Positions 45,841 to 54,564 of a DNA stretch of 54,564 bases are shown in pieces. The DNA is from Desulfobulbaceae bacterium (GTDB lineage: Bacteria; Desulfobacterota; Desulfobulbia; Desulfobulbales; VMSU01). Both the position numbers and the translations under genes were made by a program. The notes beneath the pieces were generated by a model. That model did not search any database. It was not told where the DNA came from and saw nothing but the letters and a program-made list of their open reading frames with translations. The stretch covers positions 1-54,564 of the forward strand of contig JAQUKQ010000009.1 of assembly GCA_028718985.1 (NCBI GenBank). The letters run 5' to 3'. Each line of letters opens with the position of its first letter. Positions within the stretch are counted from its first letter, which is position 1.

Positions 45841-45963
45841 AAGGTCTGCACGATACAAATCGGTTCAAGAGGAGCTGTGTCTGTTCAACAGTGAGGCAAA
45901 TTGATCGCAGCCGCAAGATGTGGAGCCAGAGGGCCGTTACTTTTCTGCTTGAAAAAAAGCCTC

Positions 45964-46024
45964 CGTAAGGAGTAAAAGACCGACAGCAAATGAGTCCCTC
46001 GCTTATCGCCTTTTACCCCTTACG
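45964..46024. repeat. Inverted repeat upstream of the RACo-like gene
   Basis: CGTAAGG-A-GTAAAAG (45964-45978) pairs with CTTTTAC-C-CCTTACG (46010-46024): 14 of 15 positions match around a 31-base loop. It ends 28 bases before the ATG at 46053. It may be a binding site for a regulator or a message leader structure; there is no T-tract. Confidence 0.5.
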
Positions 46025-46052
46025 TTAATCTCGCGTCAACCGGAAATCTGCC

Positions 46053-47591
46053 ATGCCTATCGTCTTGTGTCTGCCCATAAAAGCCTCACCTCCAAGCTTG
46101 CAAGACAACAGCGCAGACCTCGACCGCCTCAAAAAAGTGGCCTGTGAGTCGCTGGGAAATATCCCGCTGGTGATCCCCTGGCGACAGGCGGGACAGGTCG
46201 CCAGGAACTTTCGCCAAGCTGGATTTCAGGGCGCGGCGCTGATCAACCAAGTGGAGGGACGATCCGAACTGATCGATTTTCTCCCCTGTCTACCTGCGGT
46301 GCTGCCCGCCATGGCGCTCGACCTGGGGACTACCTACCTGGAGGCCTCGCTGATCGATCTCCTGTCCGGCAAACGGCTAGCTCAAGCCCATCACCCCAAT
46401 GGCCAGATCCCTTTCGGTGACGACGTCCTCAGCCGAATCCACGTCGCTGACCGTGGCACGGGCCTCAGCGATTTACAAAAAGCGGTAATCGCCTCGATAA
46501 ACGAGTTGTCTCTCCTCCTCGCCGATCAGGCCAAGGTCGAGCCCCATCATATCCGAGCGATGAGCGTCTCCGGCAATCCGACCATGGTTCATCTTTTCCT
46601 CGGGCTCGACCCCCATCACATGTGCCGCGAACCCTACATCCCTTTGGTCAACGCCCCGGATACGGCTCAGGCCTTCGAGCTTGGCCTGGCCATCAATCCG
46701 GCAGCACCTGTCTATCTGCTGCCCGGGGTTGGCAGCTATTTTGGCGGGGACCTTATCTCCGGCATCCTGGCTAGCGGCCTCGACCAACAGGAAGAGACCT
46801 CAATGCTGATCGACGTCGGCACCAACGCCGAAGTGGTCCTGGGAAATCGTGACTGGCTGATCGCCTGTGCCGGGGCGGCGGGTCCAGCACTCGAAGGAGG
46901 CGTCGCACGCATGGGCATGCGCGCAGGACCCGGTGCCATCGAGCATATCTCGATCAACCCGAAAAGCCGGGAGGTTGCCTGGCAAACCATCGAGCACCTG
47001 CCAGCCTGCGGACTTTGCGGGTCCGGCATCATTGACCTGGTTGCCGGTCTCTATCTGGCAGGGATCATTGACCGCCGCGGAAAATTTCGTCCTGGGAGTG
47101 ACCCTGCCCGCCTCATCGATACGGAAGGCGGTTTCCAATATGTGGTGGTCGCAGAGAGTCAAGCCGCCGCTGGCCGAGCCGTGGTTCTCGAGCAGGTGGA
47201 TCTGGATGCCCTGATGCGCTCCAAGGCTGCCATGTACGCTATCCTCTCCACCTTACTCTCCCAGGTTGGGATCGCTTTCTCCGACCTGCACCGCATCTAT
47301 GTTGCCGGGGCCTTTGGCCGTCATATCGCCCCCCGTCAAGCTATCACGCTCGGCATGCTGCCCGACCTGCCGCTTACCGTCTATCAACCCATTGGCAACA
47401 GCTCCTTAAGCGGTGCAGAAAAAGTCCTGCTGGAGGATGAGGCGCGTCAACGCTGCCGACAGATCATGCAGAAAATCACCTATATCGAACTCAATGTGAA
47501 CCAGGAGTTCATGCTTCGCTTTTCCGGCTCAAAATTTATCCCCCACACCAACCACAGCCTCTTCCCCTCAGTGCCGGTATTTGATTGGTAA
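46053..47591 (+). CDS. RACo-like ASKHA corrinoid activator lacking the [2Fe-2S] domain
   Basis: A 512-residue protein of the family that reductively reactivates corrinoid proteins (RACo, DUF4445). ASKHA motifs are clear: ALDLGTTYLEASL (near 88), SVSGNPTMVHLFLGLDP, LLPGVGSYFGGDLI, MLIDVGTNAEVVLGN and YVAGAFGRHI. Canonical RACo has an N-terminal [2Fe-2S] ferredoxin domain; here only about 85 residues precede the ATPase part and contain no C-x5-C-x2-C pattern. CGLCGSGIIDL (near 315) is within the ATPase domain. It should restore Co(I) in an inactive corrinoid protein using an external electron donor. No corrinoid methyltransferase is adjacent. An inverted repeat lies just upstream. Confidence 0.85.
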   Translation: MPIVLCLPIKASPPSLQDNSADLDRLKKVACESLGNIPLVIPWRQAGQVARNFRQAGFQGAALINQVEGRSELIDFLPCLPAVLPAMALDLGTTYLEASLIDLLSGKRLAQAHHPNGQIPFGDDVLSRIHVADRGTGLSDLQKAVIASINELSLLLADQAKVEPHHIRAMSVSGNPTMVHLFLGLDPHHMCREPYIPLVNAPDTAQAFELGLAINPAAPVYLLPGVGSYFGGDLISGILASGLDQQEETSMLIDVGTNAEVVLGNRDWLIACAGAAGPALEGGVARMGMRAGPGAIEHISINPKSREVAWQTIEHLPACGLCGSGIIDLVAGLYLAGIIDRRGKFRPGSDPARLIDTEGGFQYVVVAESQAAAGRAVVLEQVDLDALMRSKAAMYAILSTLLSQVGIAFSDLHRIYVAGAFGRHIAPRQAITLGMLPDLPLTVYQPIGNSSLSGAEKVLLEDEARQRCRQIMQKITYIELNVNQEFMLRFSGSKFIPHTNHSLFPSVPVFDW

Positions 47592-47804
47592 CGACGTCCT
47601 TTGCCTGAAAACATCCTGCACCAACCATCGACCCAGGTCCGAACAAACTGATGCGAAAGATCGACAGCCGGTTATTCCGTTGCGCTTTTTTGCCTAAATA
47701 TGGTAAAAGGGTGTTTTTTCAGGCTGCTTCCAGATTCAAGTCCTCCCTAGGATGATCGGCCAGACCTTTTTTAGACCAGGCCCTCAGTGGCCTTGGTGAT
47801 TTCT

Positions 47805-48833
47805 ATGAGTGTCAAAAAGACCAAGACCTGCAGTCGCAAAACCGTAAAGACGCCAAAAAAGACCGCCAGAGAACGTCTGGAAGAGTTCTGGGCCCTCTTC
47901 GTCAAGGAGGATGACGTCTTGGTCGTGATTAACGCAGACCCTGACGCCTTGGCCTGCGCCCTGGCAATCAAAAGGCTGCTGCGCTACCGGGTCAAGAGCG
48001 TTACCATCGGCTACCCAAACGAGATCAGGCGGCTCAACAACATCGCCATGGTCGATCTGCTCAAGATCTCGGTAGAACGTCTGCACACCTTAAAGCTCAA
48101 GGATTTTTCCAAAAAGGTCATTGTTGATTCTCAGCCTCTGCACCTTCCCGCCTTTGAAAGCATTGCCTTTGATGCCGTCATCGACCACCACCCGGCCAGC
48201 AACGGTTGGGAAGCCCCTTATGTCGATATCCGCCCGGAGTATGGTGCCGCCTCTTCGATCCTGATCGAATATCTGCGGGCTGCTGAGATGAAGCCGTCTG
48301 TCGCTCTGGCCACAGCACTGTTTTACGCCATCAAGGTCGACACCAATAACTTCGAAATGAAGGCCAGCCTGGCCGATGCCATCTCCTTTCGTTATCTCTT
48401 TGGCCTTGCCAACCAAAACCTGGTTCGAAAGATCGAACTCTCTGAACTCAGGCCGTCGGAGCTCAACTATTTCCGTACCGCCCTGACCGTGATGAAAATC
48501 AGTAACCGCAGACTTTACGCCCATATCGGACGAGTCCGCAACCCCGACATCCTGGTGATCATCGCCGACTTCTTCAACCAGGTCAACAATGTCTCCTGGG
48601 TTTTTGTCTCTGGCATCCACGGTGAAAAACTGGTGGTTATCTTCCGCTGCGATGGGTATAAAAAGAACGCTGGCTCCTTAGCGGGGAAAATCTATGGCCA
48701 GATAGGTTCAGCAGGCGGTCACCGCCAAGCGGCCCGGGCCGAAGTCGCCTTAAAAAACTTGGCGAAACAGGATCAAGAGTTCGACACGAAAACTTTAATT
48801 CGTGTCACCAAACGTCACCTTGAGGGGTCGTAA
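47805..48833 (+). CDS. DHH-family phosphoesterase
   Basis: A 342-residue protein of the DHH/DHHA1 superfamily (NrnA, RecJ and c-di-AMP phosphodiesterase relatives). Motif I is VVINADPDALACA (DxD), the DHH motif is VIDHHPAS, and the DHHA1 motif GGHRQAARAEV lies near the C terminus. The first 25 residues are lysine-rich and outside the domain. I chose the ATG at 47805; a GTG at 47787 is also in frame. It could degrade short RNA or cyclic dinucleotides; substrate not settled. It precedes the glgC pair by 103 bases. Confidence 0.85.
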   Translation: MSVKKTKTCSRKTVKTPKKTARERLEEFWALFVKEDDVLVVINADPDALACALAIKRLLRYRVKSVTIGYPNEIRRLNNIAMVDLLKISVERLHTLKLKDFSKKVIVDSQPLHLPAFESIAFDAVIDHHPASNGWEAPYVDIRPEYGAASSILIEYLRAAEMKPSVALATALFYAIKVDTNNFEMKASLADAISFRYLFGLANQNLVRKIELSELRPSELNYFRTALTVMKISNRRLYAHIGRVRNPDILVIIADFFNQVNNVSWVFVSGIHGEKLVVIFRCDGYKKNAGSLAGKIYGQIGSAGGHRQAARAEVALKNLAKQDQEFDTKTLIRVTKRHLEGS

Positions 48834-48936
48834 AACACCTTCAGTACCGAAGCACCGTCTCACCCTGCAACTGTAATCACATAACGGTGGTCGACCCAAC
48901 GGGTTGACCTACAGCGTCACCATTCAGGAGTTATCG

Positions 48937-50196
48937 ATGAAGCAAAGAACCAAAACCTTGGCCATGGTTCTGGCCGGCGGCCGCGTTGATGAGCTCAATG
49001 TCCTGACCTATTACCGGCCAAAATCAGCTGTCCCCTTTGGCGGCTTCGCCAGAGTCATCGATTTCCCTTTGAGCAATCTGATGAACTCCGGTTTGGAGCA
49101 GGTCGCCATCCTCTCGCAGTTCCGCAGCTTCTCCCTGATCAACCATATCGGCAGCGGTGCCGCCTGGGACATGATCGGACGCTACCGAGGCATCTCCATT
49201 CTGCCGCCCTCCACCGGCCATGCCAGTTCAAACTGGTACCGGGGTTCCGCCGACTCGGTCTACCAGAATATCGACTTCATCCGGTACCACAACCCGGAAT
49301 GCGTCCTTATCCTCTCGGGTGACCACATCTATAACATGAATTATCAGGCGCTGATCGACTATCACAAGGAAAAGGATGCCGATCTGACCATGGTTTGCCT
49401 GCCCGTACCGCTGGAAAAGGCACACCGCTTTGGGGTAGCCAATATCGATGACGAAGATGGCGTAATCGGCGGCCGGGTACTGCAATACAAGGAGAAACCT
49501 CACCAGCCGCGCTTCAACTGGGCCTCGATGACCGTCTTCTGCTTCAAACCGGAGGCCCTGCTCAAAACCCTGGTCGACAATGCCCAAGAAGACACCTCCT
49601 TTGAGTTCGGCAAAGACATCATTCCTCGTATGCTGGCCGATCAACGACGGGTGTATGGTTTTAAATTCGACGGCTATTGGGGCTACACCAGAACGATCGA
49701 GGAGTATTGGCAGACCTCGATGGATCTATTAGGAGCATCCCCAAAAATCGACCTTGAACGCTGGGGGATACGCACCAACCTGGAACATCGCGATATCCGT
49801 GACTACCAACCGCTGAAGATAGGTTCCCGAGCCTCGGTACACGATAGCTTGATTTACAACGGCTGCGTCGTCGAGGGAACGGTCGAGCACTCCGTCCTCT
49901 TCCCTGGCGTCCACGTCAGACCCGGCGCGGTCGTGCGTGATTCAGTGCTCTTTTTCAATAACAAGGTCGAGTCCGGTGCCCATTTGACTAAAGTCGTGAG
50001 CGATGTTAACAGCAGCTTCGGCGTAGACTCTGTGGTTGGCGAGGAAACTTCCGCCGCGGGGCAAGAGGTTACCGTGCTGGGCTGGGACAACCATCTCCCG
50101 GCCGGTACGGTCATTGGCAGCGACTGCACCATCTACCCGCACCTGCGGCCTGAAAAGTTTAGCCGTGCCATTAAGAATGGGGAGATAATCCGATGA
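48937..50196 (+). CDS. glgC: Glucose-1-phosphate adenylyltransferase paralogue 1 (divergent N-terminal signature)
   Basis: A 419-residue GlgC-like protein starting at the ATG at 48937 (AGGAG 6 bases upstream). It contains PFGGFARVIDFPLSNLMNSG, GSADSVYQNIDF, SGDHIYNMNY, EKP for sugar phosphate binding and a C-terminal left-handed helix domain. The nucleotide-binding signature that normally reads GGxGxRLxxL is GGRVDELNVL here, so the Arg that matters for catalysis in the potato small subunit is Glu. The gene overlaps the second glgC by 4 bases. It may be a regulatory or divergent subunit of an ADP-glucose pyrophosphorylase hetero-oligomer that makes glycogen precursor. Confidence 0.88.
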   Translation: MKQRTKTLAMVLAGGRVDELNVLTYYRPKSAVPFGGFARVIDFPLSNLMNSGLEQVAILSQFRSFSLINHIGSGAAWDMIGRYRGISILPPSTGHASSNWYRGSADSVYQNIDFIRYHNPECVLILSGDHIYNMNYQALIDYHKEKDADLTMVCLPVPLEKAHRFGVANIDDEDGVIGGRVLQYKEKPHQPRFNWASMTVFCFKPEALLKTLVDNAQEDTSFEFGKDIIPRMLADQRRVYGFKFDGYWGYTRTIEEYWQTSMDLLGASPKIDLERWGIRTNLEHRDIRDYQPLKIGSRASVHDSLIYNGCVVEGTVEHSVLFPGVHVRPGAVVRDSVLFFNNKVESGAHLTKVVSDVNSSFGVDSVVGEETSAAGQEVTVLGWDNHLPAGTVIGSDCTIYPHLRPEKFSRAIKNGEIIR

Positions 50197-51455
50197 ACCC
50201 TATCAACAAAACCCTGGTCCTGCTCCTTGCCGGCGGCGTTGGCAGCCGCTTGAATGTCCTGGTGCAAAGCCGCGCCAAGCCGGCAGTGCCCTTTGGCGGC
50301 CTCTACCGCATCATCGATTTTTCCCTCAGCAACGTCATGAACTCCGGGCTGACACAAGTCGGCGTCCTCACCCAATACAAGCCTCTGTCGCTGATGAATC
50401 ACCTAGGCAACGGTGCCGCCTGGGACTTGGCCGGCCGAAGCCGCGGCGTCAAGATCCTGCCGCCACGCACCGGCTCGCAGGACTCCGACTGGTACAAAGG
50501 CACAGCGGACGCAGTGCGTCAGAATATCGATTTCATCAAAGCCCATCCCTGCCAAGAAGTCCTGATCCTCTCCGGCGACCATATCTACCACATGGATTTC
50601 GACCAGATGATCCAGGCACACCGCCAGAAAAAGGCCGACATTACCATCGGCATGATGGTGGTGCCCAAAGAGGACATCCACCAGTTCGGCACCGGCATCA
50701 CTAATGATGAAGGCCGTATCGTTGAGTGGGAGGAAAAGCCAAAAATTGCCCGCACGGATTTGGCCTCCATGGGTATCTATGTCTTTGACACTGCCTACCT
50801 TCTTGCACTCCTTGCCGAAAGCCGTGAAGAGGTAGATTTCGGTATGCATCTCATCCCCAAGGCAATCCAGCGCGACAACGTTTACGCCTATCGTTTCAAC
50901 GGCTATTGGCGGGATGTGGGCACGATACAGGCCTACTGGCAGGCCAACATGGACATCTTGCACGACGACTCCGGCATCTCACCAGAGGCTTGGGGCATCC
51001 GCCCCAACGTCGAGGCTGGCAACCGTATGGCGGATCGCTGCCCAGCCCGCTTCGGAGAGGCCGCCAAGGTACACAACTCGATGATCTCCGCTGGCTGCAT
51101 CATCAACGGTGAGGTGATCAACTCTGTCCTCTCGCCAGGCGTCGTCGTTGCCAAAGGTGCGGTGGTCCGTGACTCGGTCTTGACCGATGACTGCACCGTA
51201 GGCGAGGGAGCCTTAGTCGATCTGGTGATCATGGACAAACGAGTCAAGATCGGCCGCCACGCTGTGGTTGGCAGCGGCGACAAGTCCCACGTCAACGAGC
51301 AGCACCCTTCTCATCTCTACACCGGCATCACCCTGCTCGGCAAGGCAGCGCAGATTCCAGACGGTGCCGTCATCGGTCGCAACTGCATCATCGGCCCACA
51401 GCGTTTGCCCCACGATTTCCCTTCTCTGCACATCGCCAGCGGTGCAACGGTTTAG
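50193..51455 (+). CDS. glgC: Glucose-1-phosphate adenylyltransferase paralogue 2 (canonical)
   Basis: A 420-residue GlgC with all key motifs: GGVGSRLNVL (the conserved Arg is present), RAKPAVPFGGLYRIIDFSLSN, GTADAVRQNIDF, SGDHIYHMDF, WEEKPK and the C-terminal hexapeptide-like beta-helix (SPGVVVAKGAVVRDSVL). It should make ADP-glucose from ATP and glucose-1-phosphate for glycogen. GGGGAG lies 9 bases upstream of the ATG, and the start overlaps the first glgC by 4 bases. The two products are similar in length and may form a mixed tetramer. Confidence 0.93.
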   Translation: MNPINKTLVLLLAGGVGSRLNVLVQSRAKPAVPFGGLYRIIDFSLSNVMNSGLTQVGVLTQYKPLSLMNHLGNGAAWDLAGRSRGVKILPPRTGSQDSDWYKGTADAVRQNIDFIKAHPCQEVLILSGDHIYHMDFDQMIQAHRQKKADITIGMMVVPKEDIHQFGTGITNDEGRIVEWEEKPKIARTDLASMGIYVFDTAYLLALLAESREEVDFGMHLIPKAIQRDNVYAYRFNGYWRDVGTIQAYWQANMDILHDDSGISPEAWGIRPNVEAGNRMADRCPARFGEAAKVHNSMISAGCIINGEVINSVLSPGVVVAKGAVVRDSVLTDDCTVGEGALVDLVIMDKRVKIGRHAVVGSGDKSHVNEQHPSHLYTGITLLGKAAQIPDGAVIGRNCIIGPQRLPHDFPSLHIASGATV

Positions 51456-51477
51456 CCGCTGCGCACAGGCCCAAAAC

Positions 51478-51513
51478 GACTGAACCCTGGTGATAAATCA
51501 CCAGGGTTCAGTC
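51478..51513. terminator. Bidirectional terminator between glgC and the BamE-like gene
   Basis: GACTGAACCCTGGTGAT (51478-51494) and ATCACCAGGGTTCAGTC (51497-51513) form a perfect 17-bp stem. It sits between converging genes, 22 bases after the second glgC stop. On the minus strand it is followed by GTTTT. It should end transcription from both sides. Confidence 0.85.
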
Positions 51514-51557
51514 TAACAAAACTCAGGATCTCGAAAAAGAGTCAACGTCGAACAGCA

Positions 51558-52022
51558 CTATCGGAGATGCGGCTCCAACCAGGATTCAACACGACCATCA
51601 ACCGTAAAGTCTATGGTACCGCCCGAGTCAGAACCATACCACCACCTCTCTCCAGCCCGGCCATAAGAAACGACATTATCTGGTTTCCCAAAAAGCGCGA
51701 CAACCTCTTCTTGAGACATACCCTCCCTGAGTTTCTCTTTCCACAGCCCTAAATCCTTCCAGCCCACTGTACTGCCAGCCTCAGGCAAAGAAGTATTCAA
51801 CTTCTGAATCTCCAAAGGTGCCGCTCCTCCTTGTACAGCAGCTGCCCCCCCGACATCCGGTGTAGAACTGCCTAGTTTAGACTCGAGCGCTTGCAGGCGC
51901 GCCTCGAGCGCAGAAACTCTTTCTTCCAGCGTAAGCGGCGCGCCATTTGAAGCATAAGCAAAAAAGAACCCCCCGATGCCGATGACTAGAACTGTGGTGA
52001 TGATTGCAACTTGCGTTTTCAT
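51558..52022 (-). CDS. BamE/SmpA-like envelope protein with a coiled-coil N terminus
   Basis: A 154-residue protein. The start at 52022 has GGAG 10 bases upstream. An N-terminal hydrophobic segment (about 3-24) serves as signal anchor, followed by a coiled coil (LEERVSALEARLQALESKL). A Gly/Ala-rich linker leads to a C-terminal SmpA/OmlA-type domain (LREGMSQEEVVALFGKP, then RWWYG). That domain binds partners in outer-membrane assembly proteins. It is monocistronic. The exact role is not known. Confidence 0.7.
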   Translation of the reverse strand: MKTQVAIITTVLVIGIGGFFFAYASNGAPLTLEERVSALEARLQALESKLGSSTPDVGGAAAVQGGAAPLEIQKLNTSLPEAGSTVGWKDLGLWKEKLREGMSQEEVVALFGKPDNVVSYGRAGERWWYGSDSGGTIDFTVDGRVESWLEPHLR

Positions 52023-52559
52023 AAAAACATTCTCCGTTGAACAATTTTTCAAACAAACTTGGCTTTTGCCAACACCAGAAAACTAAGCAAACGAGAACTA
52101 TCATAAAGTCGCTGTTACTGTAGCGGCAAGGTTTTTTATTGTCAATCTGGATTATAAAACCTTAGAAAAAGTCCCCTCTTATCAACCCAGTAAATAATTT
52201 TTCAAAAAACACATCGGGCTGCCTTTTTCAATGCCTCGTATTGGCCACGCATAGCCCCTCCTCATAACAAGACAACCTCATGTTTTTCCCCTGACCGGGC
52301 CAGCACCCGTTGCTAACGTCGTCATAGTGGACTAAGCCAACCCGCCCACTAGTAGTTCTACCTAATCGTTTGATTCTCCTAATACTTTTTGGGCCCCACC
52401 ATTTTTTTCGTAAAAAAAACGCAGGAAAATATTTCTTGCTTTTCTTCTTTTTTTTTTGATACACCATTCATAGAGCTTAGCAATTTAGGCAGAAAAGTCC
52501 TTCCAGAGAAGGGATATGAGCAAGATAAGCCCAGCACCTCCCATCATTTAAGGAGAACC
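52023..52559. other. Intergenic region, AT-rich, before the chemoreceptor (537 bases)
   Basis: It begins with the upstream region of the BamE-like gene. An inverted repeat AAGGTTTT...AAAACCTT lies near 52130-52165. The stretch around 52390-52465 is rich in A and T runs. Short open frames on either strand carry lysine-rich, featureless products and I do not call genes. AAGGAG just before 52560 is the chemoreceptor ribosome site. Confidence 0.55.
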
Positions 52560-54089
52560 ATGAATCCCCTAAGAAGACTGGATAACCTTCGGATTAAAGC
52601 CAAGTTATTGGCAGGCTTTGTTCTCGTGGCATTGATTGCAGGCACCATCGGCGCCTTCGGCATTGTAAAAATGAAAATTATGGACCAGCGAGATCAAGAT
52701 CTCTACCATTTTAACACCATACCGATATCACTCATATCCGATGTTTCAACTGCCTATCAACGGATGCGTATTTCAATACGGGATATCGTCCTCTACAACG
52801 AGGTCGATCGTCAAAAACAAAATGCGGCCTACGTCACAGAGCTTGACAAGACAATCGACAAACTATTTACAGACTTTGAACAGCGAATCGTCGCCGACAA
52901 AATTCGTCTAGAGTTCGACACCTTAAAAAGCACCTTTGCCAACTACAAGCCGGCCAGAGATAAACTTATCCAACTGGCCATGAACGGCGAACAGAAAAAG
53001 GCCCTTTTTCTGATGAAGCGCGAGGGTGCTTCTGTCGCCAAAACAATTGACGACACCATCACCAAACTCAAGGAACTCGAAGTTGAAGAGGCTGGCATCA
53101 AATCTCAAGCAAATTCATCGACTGCGGCCCTCGCCCGCAAGACAACCATTACCCTCTCTGTCGCCGGAGTCGCCCTAGCAATTCTGTTGGGGGCGTTTAT
53201 GGCAAGAACCATCGACAAGCCGTTACGAATGGCTGTTACCTTTGCCAACACCGTGGCAGGCGGGGACTTCACCCAGAACCTTCCCGTCGTCCGGCAAGAT
53301 GAAATAGGCGAGTTGATATCCAGCCTGAATCACATGGGCGTTACCTTGTCAGAAATGGTTGCCGCATCAATGAATTCTGCCAACCAACTTTCTGCGTCGG
53401 CGGAATCCCAAGCCGCCTCCATTGAGGAGACTTCCGCCTCCGTCTGCGAGATCAATACCCGAACCGGTGAGGTTTCTAGCCGTGCCAACAAAACCGACAC
53501 CCTCATGCAGCACGCCATGAGCATGATTGCTAACGCCCAAAAATCGATGGACGCCTTACTTGACTCAATCCATATTATTGAGCAGGCAAGCAATGAAACA
53601 TCAAAAATTGTCAAAACCATCGATGGCATCGCCTTCCAGACGACACTCCTGTCACTCAACGCCTCTGTCGAAGCCGCACGAGCCGGAGAAGCCGGAGCAG
53701 GCTTTGCCGTGGTGGCAGAAGAGGTGAGAAATCTTGCCCTGCGGACCACTGCCGCCTCTAAAGAGTCGGGAGAGCATATGGAAAAGGTTACCAAACAGAT
53801 CAAGCAAAGCTCGAAGTTGGCGGAAGAGCTAAACGCCTCGTTTGCCAAAGCGGCCCAAGATTCGCGCCAAAGTGGGGTTCTTGCCTCCGAAATCTCCACA
53901 GTCCTCAATGAACAGGCGGAAAGTTCACGACAGATCACCACAACCCTTGAGAGCATGGCCAACTCAATCCAACACCACGCAGCAATTTGTAACGACATGG
54001 TTGAGCAATTAGGCAGGTTCCGTATCAACGATGAAGCAACATCAGAGGCTGACACGGAAGGCGATGACGAACAAAAGTTCATCGCTTAA
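52560..54089 (+). CDS. Methyl-accepting chemotaxis protein
   Basis: A 509-residue chemoreceptor starting at the ATG at 52560, with AGGAG 4 bases upstream; an open frame extends 57 codons further but lacks such a site and has no signal. Membrane spans lie near 15-35 and 197-219, with a four-helix-bundle periplasmic domain between. A HAMP domain follows (about 215-270), then the signalling hairpin with the tip region [31 protein letters not shown] (residues near 358-388). It ends DEQKFIA, without a CheR-binding pentapeptide. It should sense a small ligand and control CheA; the ligand is unknown. Confidence 0.93.
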   Translation: MNPLRRLDNLRIKAKLLAGFVLVALIAGTIGAFGIVKMKIMDQRDQDLYHFNTIPISLISDVSTAYQRMRISIRDIVLYNEVDRQKQNAAYVTELDKTIDKLFTDFEQRIVADKIRLEFDTLKSTFANYKPARDKLIQLAMNGEQKKALFLMKREGASVAKTIDDTITKLKELEVEEAGIKSQANSSTAALARKTTITLSVAGVALAILLGAFMARTIDKPLRMAVTFANTVAGGDFTQNLPVVRQDEIGELISSLNHMGVTLSEMVAASMNSANQLSASAESQAASIEETSASVCEINTRTGEVSSRANKTDTLMQHAMSMIANAQKSMDALLDSIHIIEQASNETSKIVKTIDGIAFQTTLLSLNASVEAARAGEAGAGFAVVAEEVRNLALRTTAASKESGEHMEKVTKQIKQSSKLAEELNASFAKAAQDSRQSGVLASEISTVLNEQAESSRQITTTLESMANSIQHHAAICNDMVEQLGRFRINDEATSEADTEGDDEQKFIA

Positions 54090-54240
54090 ATGAGTAACCA
54101 TTCTCAAGCCGATGCCCTCACTGAACCATCACCCGAAAAGCGTATCAACAAAAGGAAAGTTCATGGGAGGATTTTCCTGAAATAGGGAAATGGCACAAAG
54201 CCATTGCAGTCCAATACTAACGGAAGGGAGGAAGTAACGA

Positions 54241-54564
54241 ATGGAAAAGAGCAGGAAGGTCTTTAACAAAAATTTGGCAGTGGCAATCGGCTTGGGGGTT
54301 GGGGCAGCGGGGGTATTTGCCATCTCCAATCAGGCGCAGGCATTTCCGGCGTTCTCTCGTCATTACAAGGTGGAGTGCGCCACCTGCCACACCCATATGC
54401 CAGAACGTAATGCCTTTGGTGAGGCCTTTGAGCGCAACGGCTTCATCTGGCCAAGCGACAAGAAACCCGCCGCGGCAACATCAGGCAATGAGGCATTGAT
54501 GCTGTCCGGCATCCCTGATGAAGTACCGATCTCGCTGTTCGCCAGAGTAACCTCGACCTACAAC
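54241..54564 (+). CDS. Secreted monoheme cytochrome/porin-like protein, 5' part only
   Basis: The frame is open to the window end (108 codons, so the C terminus is missing). The ATG at 54241 has GGGAGG 9 bases upstream. A signal peptide ends NQAQA-FPA (about residue 32). One CXXCH motif (CATCH) is followed by THMPERNAFGEAFERNGF. This resembles the start of outer-membrane proteins with a single N-terminal heme ahead of a beta-barrel, seen in Geobacter-type bacteria (FPELTPFGRxFKLNGY). The rest of the barrel cannot be seen here. Confidence 0.75.
   Translation, partial: MEKSRKVFNKNLAVAIGLGVGAAGVFAISNQAQAFPAFSRHYKVECATCHTHMPERNAFGEAFERNGFIWPSDKKPAAATSGNEALMLSGIPDEVPISLFARVTSTYN

Noticed and set aside
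52228-52467. A 79-codon minus-strand frame in the AT-rich gap
   Set aside because: The product is lysine-rich and featureless, arises from a T-run, and has no ribosome site.
52389-52559. A longer start for the chemoreceptor
   Set aside because: The ATG at 52560 has a strong ribosome site and gives a normal first membrane span, while the extension gives neither.
54191-54209. TGGCAC...TTGCA resembling a sigma54 promoter
   Set aside because: The spacing between the GG and GC elements is two bases too long for sigma54.

Overview
The window reads as a chromosomal segment of an anaerobic, respiring Gram-negative bacterium, most likely a member of the Desulfobacterota (Desulfobulbales or Desulfuromonadales type). 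The evidence is gene style and content: multiheme c-type cytochromes with many CXXCH motifs, system II cytochrome c biogenesis (ResB/CcsA), a BadF/HgdC-like activator, a RACo-like corrinoid activator, CobB, and a small Cys-rich protein of a kind I recall from sulfate reducers. No dsr, apr or nif gene is present, so the exact group and metabolism are inferred. I see no tRNA, rRNA, CRISPR array, insertion sequence or prophage gene.

Layout. (1) 143-14329, plus strand: an exported electron-transfer cluster. It holds a lipoprotein-like protein, a SurA/PpiD-like chaperone, a 42-heme lipoprotein cytochrome, an NHL propeller, a cytochrome with five CXXCH plus one CX5CH motif, a YVTN-type propeller lipoprotein, a seven-heme cytochrome, ResB, CcsA and a B12-binding radical SAM protein. 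Spacing is tight from 2520 onward, so structural cytochromes, folding helpers and heme-attachment machinery look co-expressed. (2) 14502-16886: a dual-Cache diguanylate cyclase. (3) 16962-21948, minus strand: corC, lnt, prfB (programmed frameshift) and a GlcF-like Fe-S protein. (4) 22195-27342: a methyltransferase, a minus-strand TPR / zinc-ribbon-HEAT-like / TPR trio, and cobB. (5) 27435-29655, minus: a NarX/NarL-type two-component pair. (6) 30037-36612, minus: an FKBP isomerase, mutY, a NosL/beta-barrel fusion, an NRAMP transporter and RegB/RegA. (7) 36712-43670, minus: coaD, rsmD, asd, leuA, psd, ilvH, ilvB. (8) 43833-45840, minus: a small CxxC protein, an HgdC-like activator, a Cys-rich partner and crcB. 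(9) 46053-54564, plus: a RACo-like activator lacking the ferredoxin domain, a DHH phosphoesterase, two tandem glgC paralogues, a BamE-like protein (minus), a chemoreceptor, and the start of a monoheme porin-like cytochrome cut by the window end.

How it fits together. The first 14 kb looks like a module for moving electrons across or outside the cell envelope. A dedicated ResB/CcsA pair could handle the very high heme load and the unusual CX5CH site. RegB/RegA, the NarX/NarL-like pair, the diguanylate cyclase and the chemoreceptor provide redox and environmental sensing. CobB, the B12 radical SAM protein and the RACo-like protein point to active corrinoid use. The items that most deserve a second look are the 42-heme cytochrome cluster with its CX5CH site, the RF2 gene that frameshifts at UAA instead of UGA and encodes SPY instead of SPF, the NosL/beta-barrel fusion, the HgdC-like activator with an unrecognised Cys-rich partner, and a glgC pair in which one copy has lost a conserved arginine.
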